Shown here piece after piece: positions 34,327-45,504 of a stretch of 64,000 bases of DNA (the stretch's first letter is position 1; each line of letters starts with the position of its first letter). The stretch spans positions 1 through 64,000 of the forward strand of contig CAJNDS010002832.1 of the NCBI GenBank assembly GCA_905221605.1, read 5' to 3'. Both the position numbers and the translations under genes were made by a program. The stretch comes from Symbiodinium natans. Taxonomy: Eukaryota; Sar; Dinophyceae; Suessiales; Symbiodiniaceae. A model generated the notes under the pieces. The model was not told where the DNA came from. It saw only the letters and a list, made by a program, of their open reading frames with translations, and made no database searches.

Positions 34327-34512
34327 AACCTAAACCCCGAACCCTAAACCCTCAACCTCCTAAACCCTAACCCCTAACCCCTAACCCCCAACCCCTAACC
34401 CCTAACCCCTAACCCCTAACCCCTAACCCCTACCCCTAACCCCTAACCCCTAACCCCTAAACCCCAAACCCTATACCCTAAACCTCCTAAACCCTCATCC
34501 CTAAACCCTGAG
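34327..34512. repeat. Long interstitial telomere-like array with CCCCTAA variant
   Basis: CCCTAAA at both ends with a core of about 14 repeats of CCCCTAA (TTAGGGG on the other strand), a homogeneous variant heptamer. Confidence 0.9.
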
Positions 34513-34603
34513 CGGGAGGACCCGGCTCGAAGTCCAAAGGCTCTTCGCTCTTTCCAGGCAGCCCCGGTCGGATCCTGGGTTTTTTTTGAAGTGCCCTCCC
34601 TTT

Positions 34604-34645
34604 TGGGGTTTAGGGTTTAGGGTTAGGGTTTAGGGTTTAGGGACG
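34604..34645. repeat. Interstitial telomeric repeat, TTTAGGG orientation
   Basis: About five TTTAGGG units, one of them a six-base TTAGGG. Confidence 0.85.
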
Positions 34646-35590
34646 CCCGGAACCCTCCCTTTTCGTCCATGCAAAGAGGGTTTTGGGGTTTAGGGCTTTT
34701 CGCCCGTGTTAAGGATCCCACAAACCGGGTTTTCGGATTCTCTTAAGGGTTCCATAAGGGTGCTCTGTAGCAGTGCCCATTTCCCCATTCTTTATGGGCT
34801 CCATAAGATGGCAATGAGGGTACTGTGCGGGCTTTAGAAGGGTTCTCCAGTAGTAGCAATTTTACGACTGGGGTTTGAAGAACTGGTACCCTCAGGCCTT
34901 TTCGGTTTAGCTGCCCAGCTTATCCACTCTTGTGACGCCAAATCCTGACCCCAGAAGCACAAGCCCGGGACGTACCGGCTTTGGTTTGGGGGTCCAACAC
35001 CGTTTTATCCTACATTGGGTTTAGGGTTTAGGGTTACGAGTCATGCTCAGTAGTTGGATAGGTAGCCTTCAAACTTTGGCCCTTTTAGTAGATTGGACAA
35101 GCAGGCGTGTTATGAAGGTGTATCCACGTGGTTGTAGTCGGGTTGAATTCGACAACAGCTTAGGAATGCGGATCAAGGCCCTGTCCGAGTGAAGTTCGCG
35201 AGTCGTTTTGCGCCGGCACGAGCATCGCATGCGGCACGACGGACTGCTCGAGGGCTGGCGGAGAGCCCTGCGAGAACTGGACCATTGGGAGCACATCTGG
35301 TGATCCAGCATCAAGCACCGAGAGGACTCAAGGCTGTGACTCGGTAACCTCTTAGAGACTCTCCCTTTTATTTCATTTCTCAGGGCTGACCCTTCTATAT
35401 GCTTCTTCCACACACTGTTCACGCTACATACCATCATGCATTACTGTATCTGCACCGATGTGCCCAGTGGAATCGCGGCGGGGGGGGGGTTCCCAAAATC
35501 GGGGTTCTTGTAGCCTTCTCGGGCACTCCTTTTAATTGTTGGTGATTCATGGTGTACTATTCTGCGGAGGTTTATATGGGGGTGGGGACC

Positions 35591-35836
35591 TTAAACCCTA
35601 AACCCTAAACCCTAAACCCTAAGCCCTAAACCCTAAACCCTAAACCCTCAACCCTACACCCTAAACCTTAAACCTTACACCTGGGAATCCCCAAAATGTC
35701 AGAGCATTTGCTTGACCCTACTCTTTCTTGACCCCCGCCGAGCTTTTTTCTGACCGCGGGGGGGTCAGAAAAAAATCCACAAACCCTAAACCCTAATCCC
35801 CAAACCCCAAACCCCAAACCCTAAACCCTAAACCCT
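35591..35836. repeat. Two interstitial CCCTAAA arrays
   Basis: Arrays at 35591-35675 and 35781-35836, separated by about 105 bases of other sequence containing an inverted GACCCCC/GGGGGTC pair. Confidence 0.88.
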
Positions 35837-36004
35837 TGAATAAAGAGGTGACGCCCGGACGCAGCTTGTTCAAGGCCTCTGCGATCATTTCGCGTCCGTG
35901 AGGTCCTCGTGCGACCGCCTCTCAGCCTGCTGGGCGGCCGCAGAACTCCACGTTCGTGAGACGGTGACTTGCGCTTGAGACACTTTTTATAAGAATAGCT
36001 ATGA

Positions 36005-36468
36005 TTGTTGTTATTGTTGTTACTGTTCTTTTTCTTCTTATTGTTGTGATTATTCTTATTATTCCTATTATTCTTATAATTCTTGTTATTCTTGTTATTC
36101 TTCTTCTTCTTATTATTATTCTTATTGTTCTTAGTATTCTTAGTATTCTTATTATTCGTATTATTCGTATTATTCTTATTATTCTTATTATTCTTCTTCT
36201 TCTTATTATTATTCTTATTATTCTTATTATTCTTATTATTCTTATTATTCTTATTATTCTTATTATTCTTATTATTCTTATTATTCTTATTATTCTTATT
36301 ATTCTTATTCTTCTTATTCTTCTTATTCTTCTTATTATTCTTATTCTTCTTATTCTTCTTATTCTTCTTATTATTCTTATTATTCTTATTGTTCTTATTA
36401 TTCTTATTATTCTCATTTTTCTTATTATTCTTATTATTCTTGTTATTCTTATTCTTCTTATTATCACG
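36005..36468. repeat. TTATTATTC microsatellite
   Basis: About 460 bases of TTCTTATTA/TTATTC repeats. The long Ile/Leu-rich frames on both strands come from the repeat and are not genes. Confidence 0.95.
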
Positions 36469-36596
36469 AGTGTTAAGACAGGACCCTCCGTGGTCTCGTT
36501 TCCCCCAAAAGAAGCATTGAGAGAAATTACTCGAATCCTACGTGGGGATTGGATCTTTGTGGTCCTTCATGACGAGGGATTTATCGATGAACGGTC

Positions 36597-36860
36597 TCAG
36601 TGAAATCTGAAAGCTACGGCGTTGTCTGTTTGAAGCCAAGAGACATCAACTTGAAAAGTAGTCCCAAGAGAAGCTGAGGTAGAAGCGGTGCAGCTCAGAG
36701 TCTCCAGAAGGAAAGCAGCGTATACTGCAACACAGCGGATGATATGCCACATCAACATCATTTCAGAAGTGGCCACCCTTGCTGCACCTTCCGCAGAACC
36801 GCTGACGGCGTCCATAAAGGACTGTGCTGAACTGAGGGTGGACACCTCCATACTCAACAT
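36597..36860 (-). CDS. Hypothetical membrane-like segment
   Basis: 87-residue minus-strand frame with a Ser-rich N-terminal half and a hydrophobic span (MMLMWHIIRCVAVYAAFLL) that could cross a membrane. No family recognised. It lies alone between repeats; composition is less repetitive than its surroundings. It could be one exon of a longer gene or chance. Confidence 0.25.
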   Translation of the reverse strand: MLSMEVSTLSSAQSFMDAVSGSAEGAARVATSEMMLMWHIIRCVAVYAAFLLETLSCTASTSASLGTTFQVDVSWLQTDNAVAFRFH

Positions 36861-37093
36861 TACATTTCCGCAAGACAGAGCCTCGATCCCCCAGCATTTG
36901 GTGCCTTTTTTCTATATAGGGGTCTTCTTTATGCAAAACCGAATCATGGAAAGAAAGGGGGGGGACAGTGTCGGGATAGTGGGGAACCAAGGAACCGAGA
37001 AGGCATCGTGCGACCAGACTTCTTGTTTTTTGAGCGCCGCTAGCCTCTTCACCATGTCCTGCGACTTGGTCACGCACTCGTACCCCTATGCTT

Positions 37094-37160
37094 AAGGGTT
37101 TAGGGTTTAGGGTTTAGGGTTTAGGGTTTGGGGTTTAGGGTTTAGGGTTTAGGGTTTAGG
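37094..37160. repeat. Interstitial telomeric repeat, TTTAGGG orientation
   Basis: Nine or ten nearly perfect TTTAGGG units. Confidence 0.92.
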
Positions 37161-37280
37161 CCATATTCAGACTGGCTTCTAGGAAGTCGTGGAGACCTTT
37201 ATCAAGCTCTCTATATAAGTGCTCTTTAACCAGCTACGAAAACCTCGTGCTTTTGGGAAGCTGCAATACATCCACTAAGC

Positions 37281-37347
37281 CTTAAACCCTAAACCCTAAA
37301 CCCTAAACCCTAAACCCTAAACCCTAAACCCTAAACCCTAAACCCTA
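37281..37347. repeat. Interstitial telomeric repeat, CCCTAAA orientation
   Basis: Nine or ten nearly perfect CCCTAAA units, facing the block 120 bases upstream; together they form a large inverted repeat. Confidence 0.92.
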
Positions 37348-37380
37348 TAGAAACCCCAAAGGTGACGTGGGTGTCTGCAG

Positions 37381-37440
37381 AGCTGTTGCAGCAAGCAGAG
37401 CCCGTGATCAGCTCCTGGAAATCCAGCCTTTTTGCCACAG
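37381..37440 (+). other. 60-base exon-like segment with consensus splice borders
   Basis: Preceded by GTGTCTGCAG and followed by GTTAGCC. Reads ELLQQAEPVISSWKSSLFAT in the frame left by one missing base. It is flanked on both sides by telomeric arrays. It may correspond to the FERIIAEMEDIIND region of the Cys-rich protein, but the similarity is weak. Confidence 0.4.
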
Positions 37441-37448
37441 GTTAGCCA

Positions 37449-37540
37449 GGGTTTAGGGTTTAGGGTTTGGGGTTGGGGGTTTGGGGTTTAGGGTTTAGGG
37501 TTTGGGGTTTACGGTTTCGGGTTTAGGGTTTAGGGGTTAG
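37449..37540. repeat. Interstitial telomeric repeat, TTTAGGG orientation with TTTGGGG variants
   Basis: About twelve heptamers, several of them GGGTTTG variants. Confidence 0.88.
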
Positions 37541-37859
37541 GGCTAGTGTTGATGAAAACATGCGCAAGTCTGCTCTCAAGGTTTTCGGCTCATTTAGGCA
37601 TATTCGTCGCACACGTTTCCGAGGGCCTTGAAGTTACTAGTTTGTTTTCCGGTACTTCGGTCGTCAAAAAAAGATTTTGTTTTGCAATTACCACCAAAAC
37701 GTTCATGGAACAACCCAAAGCCCCAGGCCCAAAACTTAAACCCAGAGCCTAAGACCCCAAGACCTTATGCGCAAAGCCCTCACTCCCACAGCGGTACACC
37801 CCTACACCCTAGACCCAAACGCAAGTGGAATGGCAGCCTCACCATGATAACAGTAGCAA

Positions 37860-37980
37860 TCATGCTAGTACTAATAATAATACTAATAAGAATACGAATA
37901 CGAATACTAATAATTTTACTAATAATAATACTAATAATAATGATACTCATAATAAGAACAATAACAATAATCATAATGTA
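37860..37980. repeat. ACTAATAATA-type AT-rich microsatellite
   Basis: Trinucleotide-like AATAAT/ACTAAT repetition. Frames across it are low-complexity Ile-rich artefacts. Confidence 0.85.
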
Positions 37981-38094
37981 TGAATGTATCCGCAAGATGA
38001 GGTCATCAGAGGTTTCTGAAGCAGCTCAGAGTGAGCGGGAAGGCCGGTGTTGGTTTTCCACCAGCTCCTCGGAACCTGTGCCCCGGCCCTTTTT

Positions 38095-38145
38095 GGGGTT
38101 TAGGGTTTAGGGTTTAGAGTTTGGGTTTAGGGTTTAGGGTTAAGG
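38095..38145. repeat. Interstitial telomeric repeat, TTTAGGG orientation
   Basis: About seven heptamers with some variants. Confidence 0.85.
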
Positions 38146-38205
38146 ATTTAGATGCCTCTTAGGCGTGGAATGTTAGTCGTGTTGGTTGCAACTGGGGTGT
38201 GTTGG

Positions 38206-38735
38206 GCACACGCGTGTTGAGAACAGGGGGGTGCGTGTTGAGAACAGGGCAGGCGTGAGTCAGGAACGCAGGGGGGGTGAGTCGGGAACAGGGCCCATGT
38301 ACCGCACGCCGGGGGTTGAGTTGGGAAAGGCTGCCCGGGTTTCGGAGTGATGAGCCTACTCTGCAGGTTTGTTTTAAGTCCTCTTTCGACGACTTGGAGT
38401 TGGGTCTACCGTCTTCTTTTCAGCGTGTCATGAACCCGCACACCAATTCGGCGTGTTGGTGTGCGGGTTCATGACACGTCGGATGTGTTCGCCTCGTAAA
38501 GTCTGCCCTTTGGAAGCTGAAAAGAAGACGGTAGACCCAACTCCAAGTCGTCGAAAGAGGACTTAAAACAAACCTGCAGAGTAGGCTCATCACTCCGAAA
38601 CCCAATTCTGGGGGGCAGCCGTTCCCAACTCAACCGGACGTGCTGTACACATGATGTTCCCGACTCACCCCCCCTGCGTTCCTGACTCACGCCTGCCCAG
38701 TTCCCAACACGCGCCCCCCCTGTTCCCAAGACACC
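38206..38735. repeat. Nested foldback (inverted repeat)
   Basis: Outer arms, about 38206-38423 and 38517-38735, are reverse complements with mismatches (for example CTGCAGGTTTG near 38365 against its complement ending near 38579). Inside is a perfect 22-bp hairpin (38424-38445 with 38457-38478, loop of 11 bases). The segment 38479-38516 has no partner. No coding sequence. Confidence 0.85.
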
Positions 38736-38954
38736 CTCGGCCCGCTCCCGACACTTGTAACCGACTCAACCTTCATCCCCTAGGCGCGGTGTACAAGTTT
38801 GAAAGGGGTTCTGTAACCGGGCCTTCTATGGTTTGGGACTTTAAGGCAGCTTTGATTGACATTACTTGAAGATACTCTTGGCTTCTCTCAGGAAGATGTC
38901 ACAAGCTTGCTTGTCAAATGCCCGAAAAGTGTCTGTGTGGATGTCACTTTCTCA

Positions 38955-38996
38955 ACCCCCGAAACCCTAAACCCTAAACCCTAAACCCTCGAAACC
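38955..38996. repeat. Interstitial telomeric repeat, CCCTAAA orientation
   Basis: About five CCCTAAA units; smaller pairs follow near 40012-40025 and 40088-40108. Confidence 0.82.
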
Positions 38997-39009
38997 CTTA
39001 GCCCCAACC

Positions 39010-42000
39010 CCTAAAGACAAGCCCAGGTGTTACGGGACTGTCCCAAGGATTGCTTCGAGATGCCGCAGGCTGAAACGACCCAAGCCCCTTCTTACAGCAC
39101 CTTCTTCGGCAAAGCAATGCCTGCATAGTAGAATCCCGCGCAGAATGCTTGAGAATGTCGGGCGGGATTTGTTCATCCAGGGTCGACATGTTCCTTTGCC
39201 CTGTTGCAAGTTGCAGGCAACTTGTAGATCCCCCACCAACTGGGCATATAAGGCTACGGCCAGAGCTACTATGCGGGCCGGAATGCGGGCTGGAATGCGG
39301 GCTGGAGGTGGCGGTGGAGACGGCGGCGGCATTGGCAGCCTTACCGGCCTTACCGCTAGATCGAGTCACAGAGCCGGGCGGCACGAGGGTTTAGCGAGGA
39401 CTGCCGTCCAGACCGTCGGTAGTCTTGCTCTGAGATCGCATGTGTATTTAAGCCACCATGGGTACCACAAGCTGTCCCATGTACGGACTCCGCTGTCAGG
39501 AAACCTTAAATTGGGTTTTTTTCCGGCGAGGACGCAAATTCAGATGTACATAATGCACCTCGACAGAGGCTGAGAAGAAAAGGAACGACCCACATGTAAG
39601 CATAACCCTGCGCAAAGCTGGAAAAAGAGCGGAACAAAACATGTGAACATGCATCTCATTGTCAACGTCGGAATCTGAAGGTTTTCGTATCCACCATGTG
39701 CTCGGCCGCACCTGATTTCTGAACAGTCTCTCTTTCATAGTCCATGTCTCTTTTGTCATGCACGTCCTAACAGAATGGGCTCATGTTGCCGACTTATCGA
39801 AAAGCTGTGCTCGAAGCCGTGCACTGGTGCAGCTCGTTGAATCGGCTCCTTCTACGGGAAATGCGGTGTCAACCATGAGATCCTAACATGGCCTATTTGG
39901 GAAAGACCTTGCTTCCGGAAAGGTTTAAACACCATGTTCCTGGTGCTGTTGCTGCATGACCTGGGCCTCGAACTAACATAACTTGGAGCATTGCACCATT
40001 CGCCCCCAAAACCCCTAAACCCTACATCCCCAAACAGAAGCCAGCTGAGATCTCATTGAGTCGGCTCCTTCTATGGGAAGTGCCATGCCCCTAAACCCCT
40101 AAACCCTAAGAAATCCTCAGCTACATCTAATTACAACGACACCTGCAGGCGAGATGGGGTGGCCAGACGGGCGGCGTACACATGACGAACTTGGAGACAG
40201 CGAGAGCAAAGTTGCAAACAACCCAGCGTGTCACATGCTTTTGCATGAAACGTGAAAATCTGCACAGATATCGGAGCAGGAGCTCATGGAATTTGTGCCG
40301 AGAACAATAGTTGGTAGGCGTGAACGACTTGCGAGCAGCATACACAAACAAGCACTGTGGGCCCGCCGCCTGCCGCGGCAGAATGCAACCCAACCGACAG
40401 CGTAATGAGCTCCTGCAGGTCGGCACCAAGCCTGGCAGTATCCGAGCACCGCTCCCCAAAAATCGAATGTCTTGCTATGCCTTGTTGAGATCATGATTTG
40501 GTTGAACGATACAGTGCCCTGCGTGGTGCTCACCGGGCAGGCTATGGTGCGCCCACTTGTCGCTGGCCAATTCTACACCCCGAAGTCTGTAACAGGCAAA
40601 CGATTTCCATGTGACTGTCCTTGAATTGCCGAGCATTCGAGGTGTGTCGGCGCAACCTCGGGAGTGCTTCTGGACGTACTTTTTGGATGTTTTGGCATGT
40701 CTGCGCGGCTTCAATGATGTCGAACAAGGATCGCGACTTAACGTTTTTCTGAATCATTGTGCGTGTCCCAAATGAATGGATTCAAGAAACAATGGATCCG
40801 TGCGACCGTAGACCGAAGTTGGTACCGAGGTGCAGCATGTGGCGCGGGAAACACAGCAGGATGTTGGGATATTTCCACAGCGGATGTAAGCTTCTGTGAA
40901 GTTCTAGCGTTTGCGCCCGCATGGCAACGCAAGCACTGGGCTGCACACTCGTGCATCAGGTTCTTGGTTCCACGACGTGTGTTTGAACCCGAAGCACGCT
41001 GTCAAGCGACTGTTGACGTCTTGTGCTAAGAAAGTAATTGTAAACGCTTGCGCGCCCCACATCGCCGACGTCCCAAGGCCCAAGAAATTGGATAAGCCTT
41101 TCGCAGGTCTGGCAGGCTGATCAGGTCTCTTAGGGTTCCGGGGGGGTTGTCCGAGGGGAGTGCAAGGGTTCTCAGGCGTGGGGTGCAAGCGGGTAAATGG
41201 GGTCCATCCCCAAAAATGGGCACAAAAGTTCCCAAAAAAACATCCCAGGGGGCGTCTCAAAAGAGCACGCTCCTGTAGGCCGCCGACGAAATCTGAAGGG
41301 AAGGGACGGGGGGGGGGGGGAGACCGGATCCTGTGGTCTTGGTGGAACTTTCGTCCGGTTGACCCAGGCGTTTGGGGAGTAGCTTCAGCAAGGGCAGCTC
41401 CTGGTGATCCCCTGCGTGTCCCCGCGTCGCACGGCACCGGCAGCTCACGCAGCGCCGGCGCGTGAGCGCACATGGCCACCGCCGGATACGCTGGGTGAGC
41501 CGCCAAGGCGGCCTTTTGCCGGAAAGCGAGGCGCTGGGGCTGAAACGTTCTCCGCCCTTCCCCCTTATCTCCCCTTCACGTCCCTGCCCAGAGCGGTGCG
41601 ATGCTGGCATGCCTTGGCGCCTTCGGCGACGGTGCCGAGGTGAGGCCCTCCATTGCAAGACCTGTTTTTGCAGCGGCCTCACCTCATCAGCCTCGTGTGA
41701 AACCTTCTACACGAATTTTCTTTCTGCAGGTTCCTGCAGAGAAATTAGCGCGAAAAAACATCCGGCCCCATCACGAATTTGCAAAGAGTCATCGCACCCT
41801 TCGCGAATCTGAGCGCCGCGCCACAGCGGCAAGCCGTCTCCCGCGGCCGTGTGCGGTGGGAACTTTTCGGCAAATTCCAGGGCAAGCTCCGCAGCGGTTG
41901 GCGCATGTTAGCGCCTGTGCAGTCGGAGTCGGAGGATGTCGGAGGGTGTGGCCGATTATGCGGAAGCTTTCCAAGCTCTTTTTGTCGAACCGGGGTGATC

Positions 42001-42249
42001 TCAACGGAGGTTTGCGTCTGGCATTACCTTCTCAAAACAAAGACACGGTTGCGACAGTCGACAAACTGAACGTGAGCGTACGAACCGTCAGTGATTGTTG
42101 CGACACATCGTCACCACTTGTTTTGACCAGGGCGTGGCATGCCGCAGGTAACGAGGCCACTTCTCGCTGAGCTCCGCGACCCGGACAGCCCGAGGTGACC
42201 GTCGACGCGCTCACCCCAGAGGTGCTTGCGCACGCCCAGTCGAGGCTTG
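39010..42249. other. Stretch with no recognised gene
   Basis: Several frames of 100-200 codons occur on both strands, including 41601-42170 (+) and 40904-41506 (-), but they overlap, are low-complexity or GC-driven, and match no family I know. Near 41406-41450 (-) CRCRATRGHAGDHQ faintly resembles the Cys/His finger of the RT-endonuclease family. Confidence 0.4.
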
Positions 42250-42897
42250 CCCTGTGCCCGGACTGCTTCGGTCCTGCGCGGAGTACGCCGTGGCTCTGCG
42301 GCGGCGTGTGAACTCTTGTCGCGCGGCTTGTCAAGCGGAGTGCATTCACTTCCAGTTCGGCCTCAGCACTCGCGCTGGCACTGAAGCACAAGTTACCCCA
42401 AGTCGCCACCGAGTGCAACTTCGCGGCCCGAACTTGAGACTCTCTGCTGCCCTTGCTGCCGTCAATTCTGCGGGCAGCTAGCTGCTATGTGTGGACAGGC
42501 GATGCTGGAGCTGACCATGAGGTGCTTCAGGCTGAGGGCGGGGAGCAAAGCGACCCCCTCACGCAGGCTTTATGCGCCTGTTGCGGGCACGCTCGCGCTA
42601 GGTGTGGCCGTGCTCGCGTTTGGAGACGACATGTACGTTGTGGGCCCGCCTGAGCGAGTCGCGATGGTGCCCTCAACGACGCCTTGTCGAGACTGGCTCA
42701 ACCAGGGCAAGACCCGCGGGCGAGGAGCCCCCCAATCTGGCGGCGCGCCGCCTGGACGCCAGGGACTGCTGGTTGTGCTCGCCCCATCTCGCCCCTATCC
42801 GCGGCATTTGTGCGGCAGCAGGTGCAGGAAAAACGCTGCCGGCAGAACACCCTGCTGCAGCGCATCCCGGCCCTCGCCGACTTGCAGTCAACGTGAG
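42250..42897 (+). pseudogene. RT-endonuclease retroelement fragment a (reverse transcriptase palm)
   Basis: Blocks recognisable in three frames: FQFGLSTRAGTEA (about 42350), AEGGEQSDPLTQAL (from 42531), FGDDMYVVGPPERV with the catalytic Asp pair (42619 on), EEPPNLA, and LLQRIPALADLQ ending near 42890. The order matches the other copies here. At least three frameshifts and no start make it a pseudogene. Confidence 0.7.
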
Positions 42898-43395
42898 CCA
42901 AGTAATTAGACTGTGCACGCCACGCCCCCATGCCGAGCATGGCATCACAGTCAAACGAAAATGTGCCCTTGCCGCTTGGCGTGAGTCGTCTGCCCGCTCC
43001 CCACCATCGCCTCCCGATCACATAGGCGGCAGCAGTTTGACAATCGCCGTCGGGTTGCAAACCAGCGTAGCAATCCAGTGCCCGCGATAGCGCCTGTATC
43101 CCATTCGAGATCCATCACACAGGCGAGTGAACTTGTTGTCCAGCTCCTGTTCCAATCTGAGTGCTGCAGCCATCGTGAAAACCGTCCCACCAACCGCGTA
43201 CGTAGCCACTGCTACCAGGGTCTCAGCTGCCTCCGAGCACCAGCCAGAAACGAAGGCTTCACGAAGTAAAAAAGCGCTCCGCCTCGTCGGCGGCGAGCCA
43301 GCGGTCAAAGTAGCCCGTGGGCTCCAAAGCCTGGGTGCTTGGTGGGAGGGCTTGGGGGTTAAAAATTCAGGGGGCGCTTAGGGTTCCGCCGCCTT
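42898..43395. other. Interval without recognised features
   Basis: No supported gene or repeat between two RT fragments. Confidence 0.4.
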
Positions 43396-44830
43396 GTGGC
43401 GCGGGCCTTGGCCAAAAGTTGGGCGGCGGCGACGCGCCCATACCAGTTCGCGCTTCAGGCGCGCGCTGGCACGGATGCCCTGGCAGCGCATGTGCGAACG
43501 GCCCTAGAGCTGCAGGATGACGCGGTCCTCGTTTCACGGGATGGGCGCCGCGCCTACGATAGCATGTCGCGGGCATCCTTCCTCACCGCCCTCCAGGAAG
43601 CGGCGCCGGGACCATTCGTGCGGTTCTTTTAGGGGGGCCCTTCCACTTACTGCTGGTTGGACACCAGGGCCCTGCCGGGACGTCGCTCAAGGCAGGGATG
43701 TGAACAAGGCGACCGCTTGCCCCAGCTCTTTTCACCTTCGGCCAACACCGTGCATTGTGCAAGGGCCTCAGCCCTCCATCCGTCCTGCTTGCATCCCGAC
43801 GACTTGTATGTCCTGACTCCGCGCGAACGCGCGGGGCCCGTACAGTCCGAATGCGGCATAGCCGCCAATGAGGGCATACGCGCGTATACAGTCCGCCGGG
43901 GGCCCGCCTCCGCCGGTATAGAGCCTCGGGGCGGATGGTGGCGTGGACAGGCCTCCCGCTAGCGCGGACTGGTGTTGGGTACCCCATTGGCCACCCGCGT
44001 ACGGGCGTGGCGGAACAGCGTTGAGCACAGAATGGAGCTTCTGCACCGTGCCCCACTCCCAGATCTGCAGTGCGCGTGGCTCCTCCCCGCTTTGTGCCTC
44101 GCCGCGGGCCAGCCGCGCCCTGCGAAGCGTGCCCCCGCATGCCGTCACCGCCTACGAGCTCACGACGCTGCCATCTGGGCACCCTGCAGCGTTGCCTAGG
44201 GGCCTCGGCGGATCGCCGAAGCGACGCGGAGTCGCGCGACATGCCCTCGGAGGCCTGGGCTTGACTTCGCCTGGGCGGATGCGTTGCCCCTCCTGCGCGA
44301 GCGTTCCCCGCACTTCGCAGACATGTGTGTGCGTTTACTCACAGACGGAAGGGGGCACGCACCAAGCCTCCAAAGCGCGGCCGAGGCGCGCGAGCTCCAT
44401 TTGGCGGAAGGCTGGCAGGAGTGCCCCTCCTGGGCAACGGTCGTGGAGGGCACCCGTCCGCCCGCTCGTCGGACGAGGGCCTCGGGGACTGGCCACACGC
44501 ATGGCAGCACTGTGCATCGCGTATGCGCAACTTCCACTTTCGCCAGAGCGCGTTGCTACCCTCCTTGTCGCCATCCCAACTCGCCCTTCTCCGGTCACAG
44601 GCTGGCCCCCAGGCCGGAGCACCATGCCTTGCGAGCCAGCATGCACCATTCCACCCCAAGCGATGCTGCTGGCGCTGCGCCGCCGCTTGCGCCTGCCCCT
44701 GCCCCTCCGGTGCAGCCGCCGTGGCCCGCCTGGCTGCGGGAGGGAGGTAGACGCGCTGGGCGACCACGCTTTGCCATGCACCCGCACCGGCTGCCAGGCC
44801 CCAGCGGCTATACAGCTGGAATCCTCCGAT
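43396..44830 (+). pseudogene. RT-endonuclease retroelement fragment b (fingers to Cys/His finger)
   Basis: Begins ARALAKSWAAATRPYQFALQ, then DGRRAYDSMSRASFL with the first palm Asp, EQGDRLP, DDLYVLTPRERA with the catalytic Asp pair (about 43799), DLQCAWLLPALC (thumb), ERSPHFADMCVRLLTDGRG, and RRRLRLPLPLRC followed by a finger-like DALGDHALPCTRTG (44750-44793). The blocks are spread over all three plus frames, so many indels have occurred. Cut off near 44830, where another copy begins. Confidence 0.72.
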
Positions 44831-45036
44831 TGGTTTCGGACGAGGATGATGCATCACAACTGTTGTGTGACGTCGCTTCCTTGCTCGCTCAAGCGCATGT
44901 GCCGGAGTCCGCTGTCGAAGGCCTTGCGCTGGGCCGCCTCGTCGCCCTCAGCAAACCAGGCGGGGGCACGCGAGGCTTGGTGGTTGGCGACTTCCGGCGA
45001 CGGCTCGTTGCCAGGACCATTGCACAACAGTTCGCC
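44831..45036 (+). pseudogene. RT-endonuclease fragment c, 5' piece (RT fingers)
   Basis: One frame reads DEDDASQLLCDVASLLAQ, GLALGRLVALSKPGGGTRG and VVGDFRRRLVARTIAQQFA, the conserved N-terminal fingers block of this RT family. It ends abruptly at about 45036, where the minus-strand copia element begins; its probable continuation is at 51372. Confidence 0.68.
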
Positions 45037-45446
45037 TCCATGTGGGTGTAACACATGTGCGCGGCGCAAAGTCGCAAAGCATTTACTGCAACTGCAAAGT
45101 TGGGCTTCCAAGGGGTCAACTTGTTCGGCGCACTGTGCCTTGCGATGAGGCTGGCTACCAACTCAATTTGCGCGGCGTCTTGCAAAACCTGTCGCAAATC
45201 TGCTGTGCTCATGTCAACCATGCTCAATTCGTGAAAACACTGTTCCTTCAATGTTGAATCCAAATGCTTGGTTAAACAATCTGCAGGGTTTGCGTGTCCA
45301 GGCACTTTGCCTATCTTCAGGTCTCTTTGGTGCACAAGCTCTTGAACAAACAGTGCTGCCACTTCGATGTGTCGCATGCGGCTGCCAGCGCCCAAACGCT
45401 TGGCTGTCTGCAACGCTGTGCTCGCATCTGTCCACAAACGAGGCAC
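44889..45446 (-). pseudogene. Copia RNase H
   Basis: Reads LWTDASTALQTAKRLGAG, then RHIEVAALFVQELVHQ and VPGHANPADCLTKHL, the C-terminal copia RNase H signature. The upstream part (AETRALSRGARDIMFIKQL, about 45440-45520) is in another frame, so a frameshift near 45515 separates it from the RT. The frame runs beyond the domain into sequence shared with the junction near 45036. Confidence 0.8.
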
Positions 45447-45504
45447 ACGTTGAAATCTTCCTCTGCTAACTGCTTGATGAACATAATGTCCCGCGCCCCT
45501 CGAC

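Noticed and set aside
36001-36603. Long Ile/Leu-rich open frames on both strands, resembling a multi-span membrane protein
   Set aside because: They follow directly from the TTATTATTC microsatellite and exist in several frames at once.
39145-39573. Gly/Arg-rich frames near ATGCGGGCTGGA repeats
   Set aside because: Short-period repetition explains them; overlapping frames on the opposite strand are equally long.
41406-41450. CRCRATRGHAGDHQ on the minus strand as another retroelement finger
   Set aside because: Only one weak block, with no neighbouring family motifs.
41601-42170. 189-residue plus-strand frame
   Set aside because: GC-rich region with long frames on both strands, no recognisable domain, and no conserved counterpart in the window.
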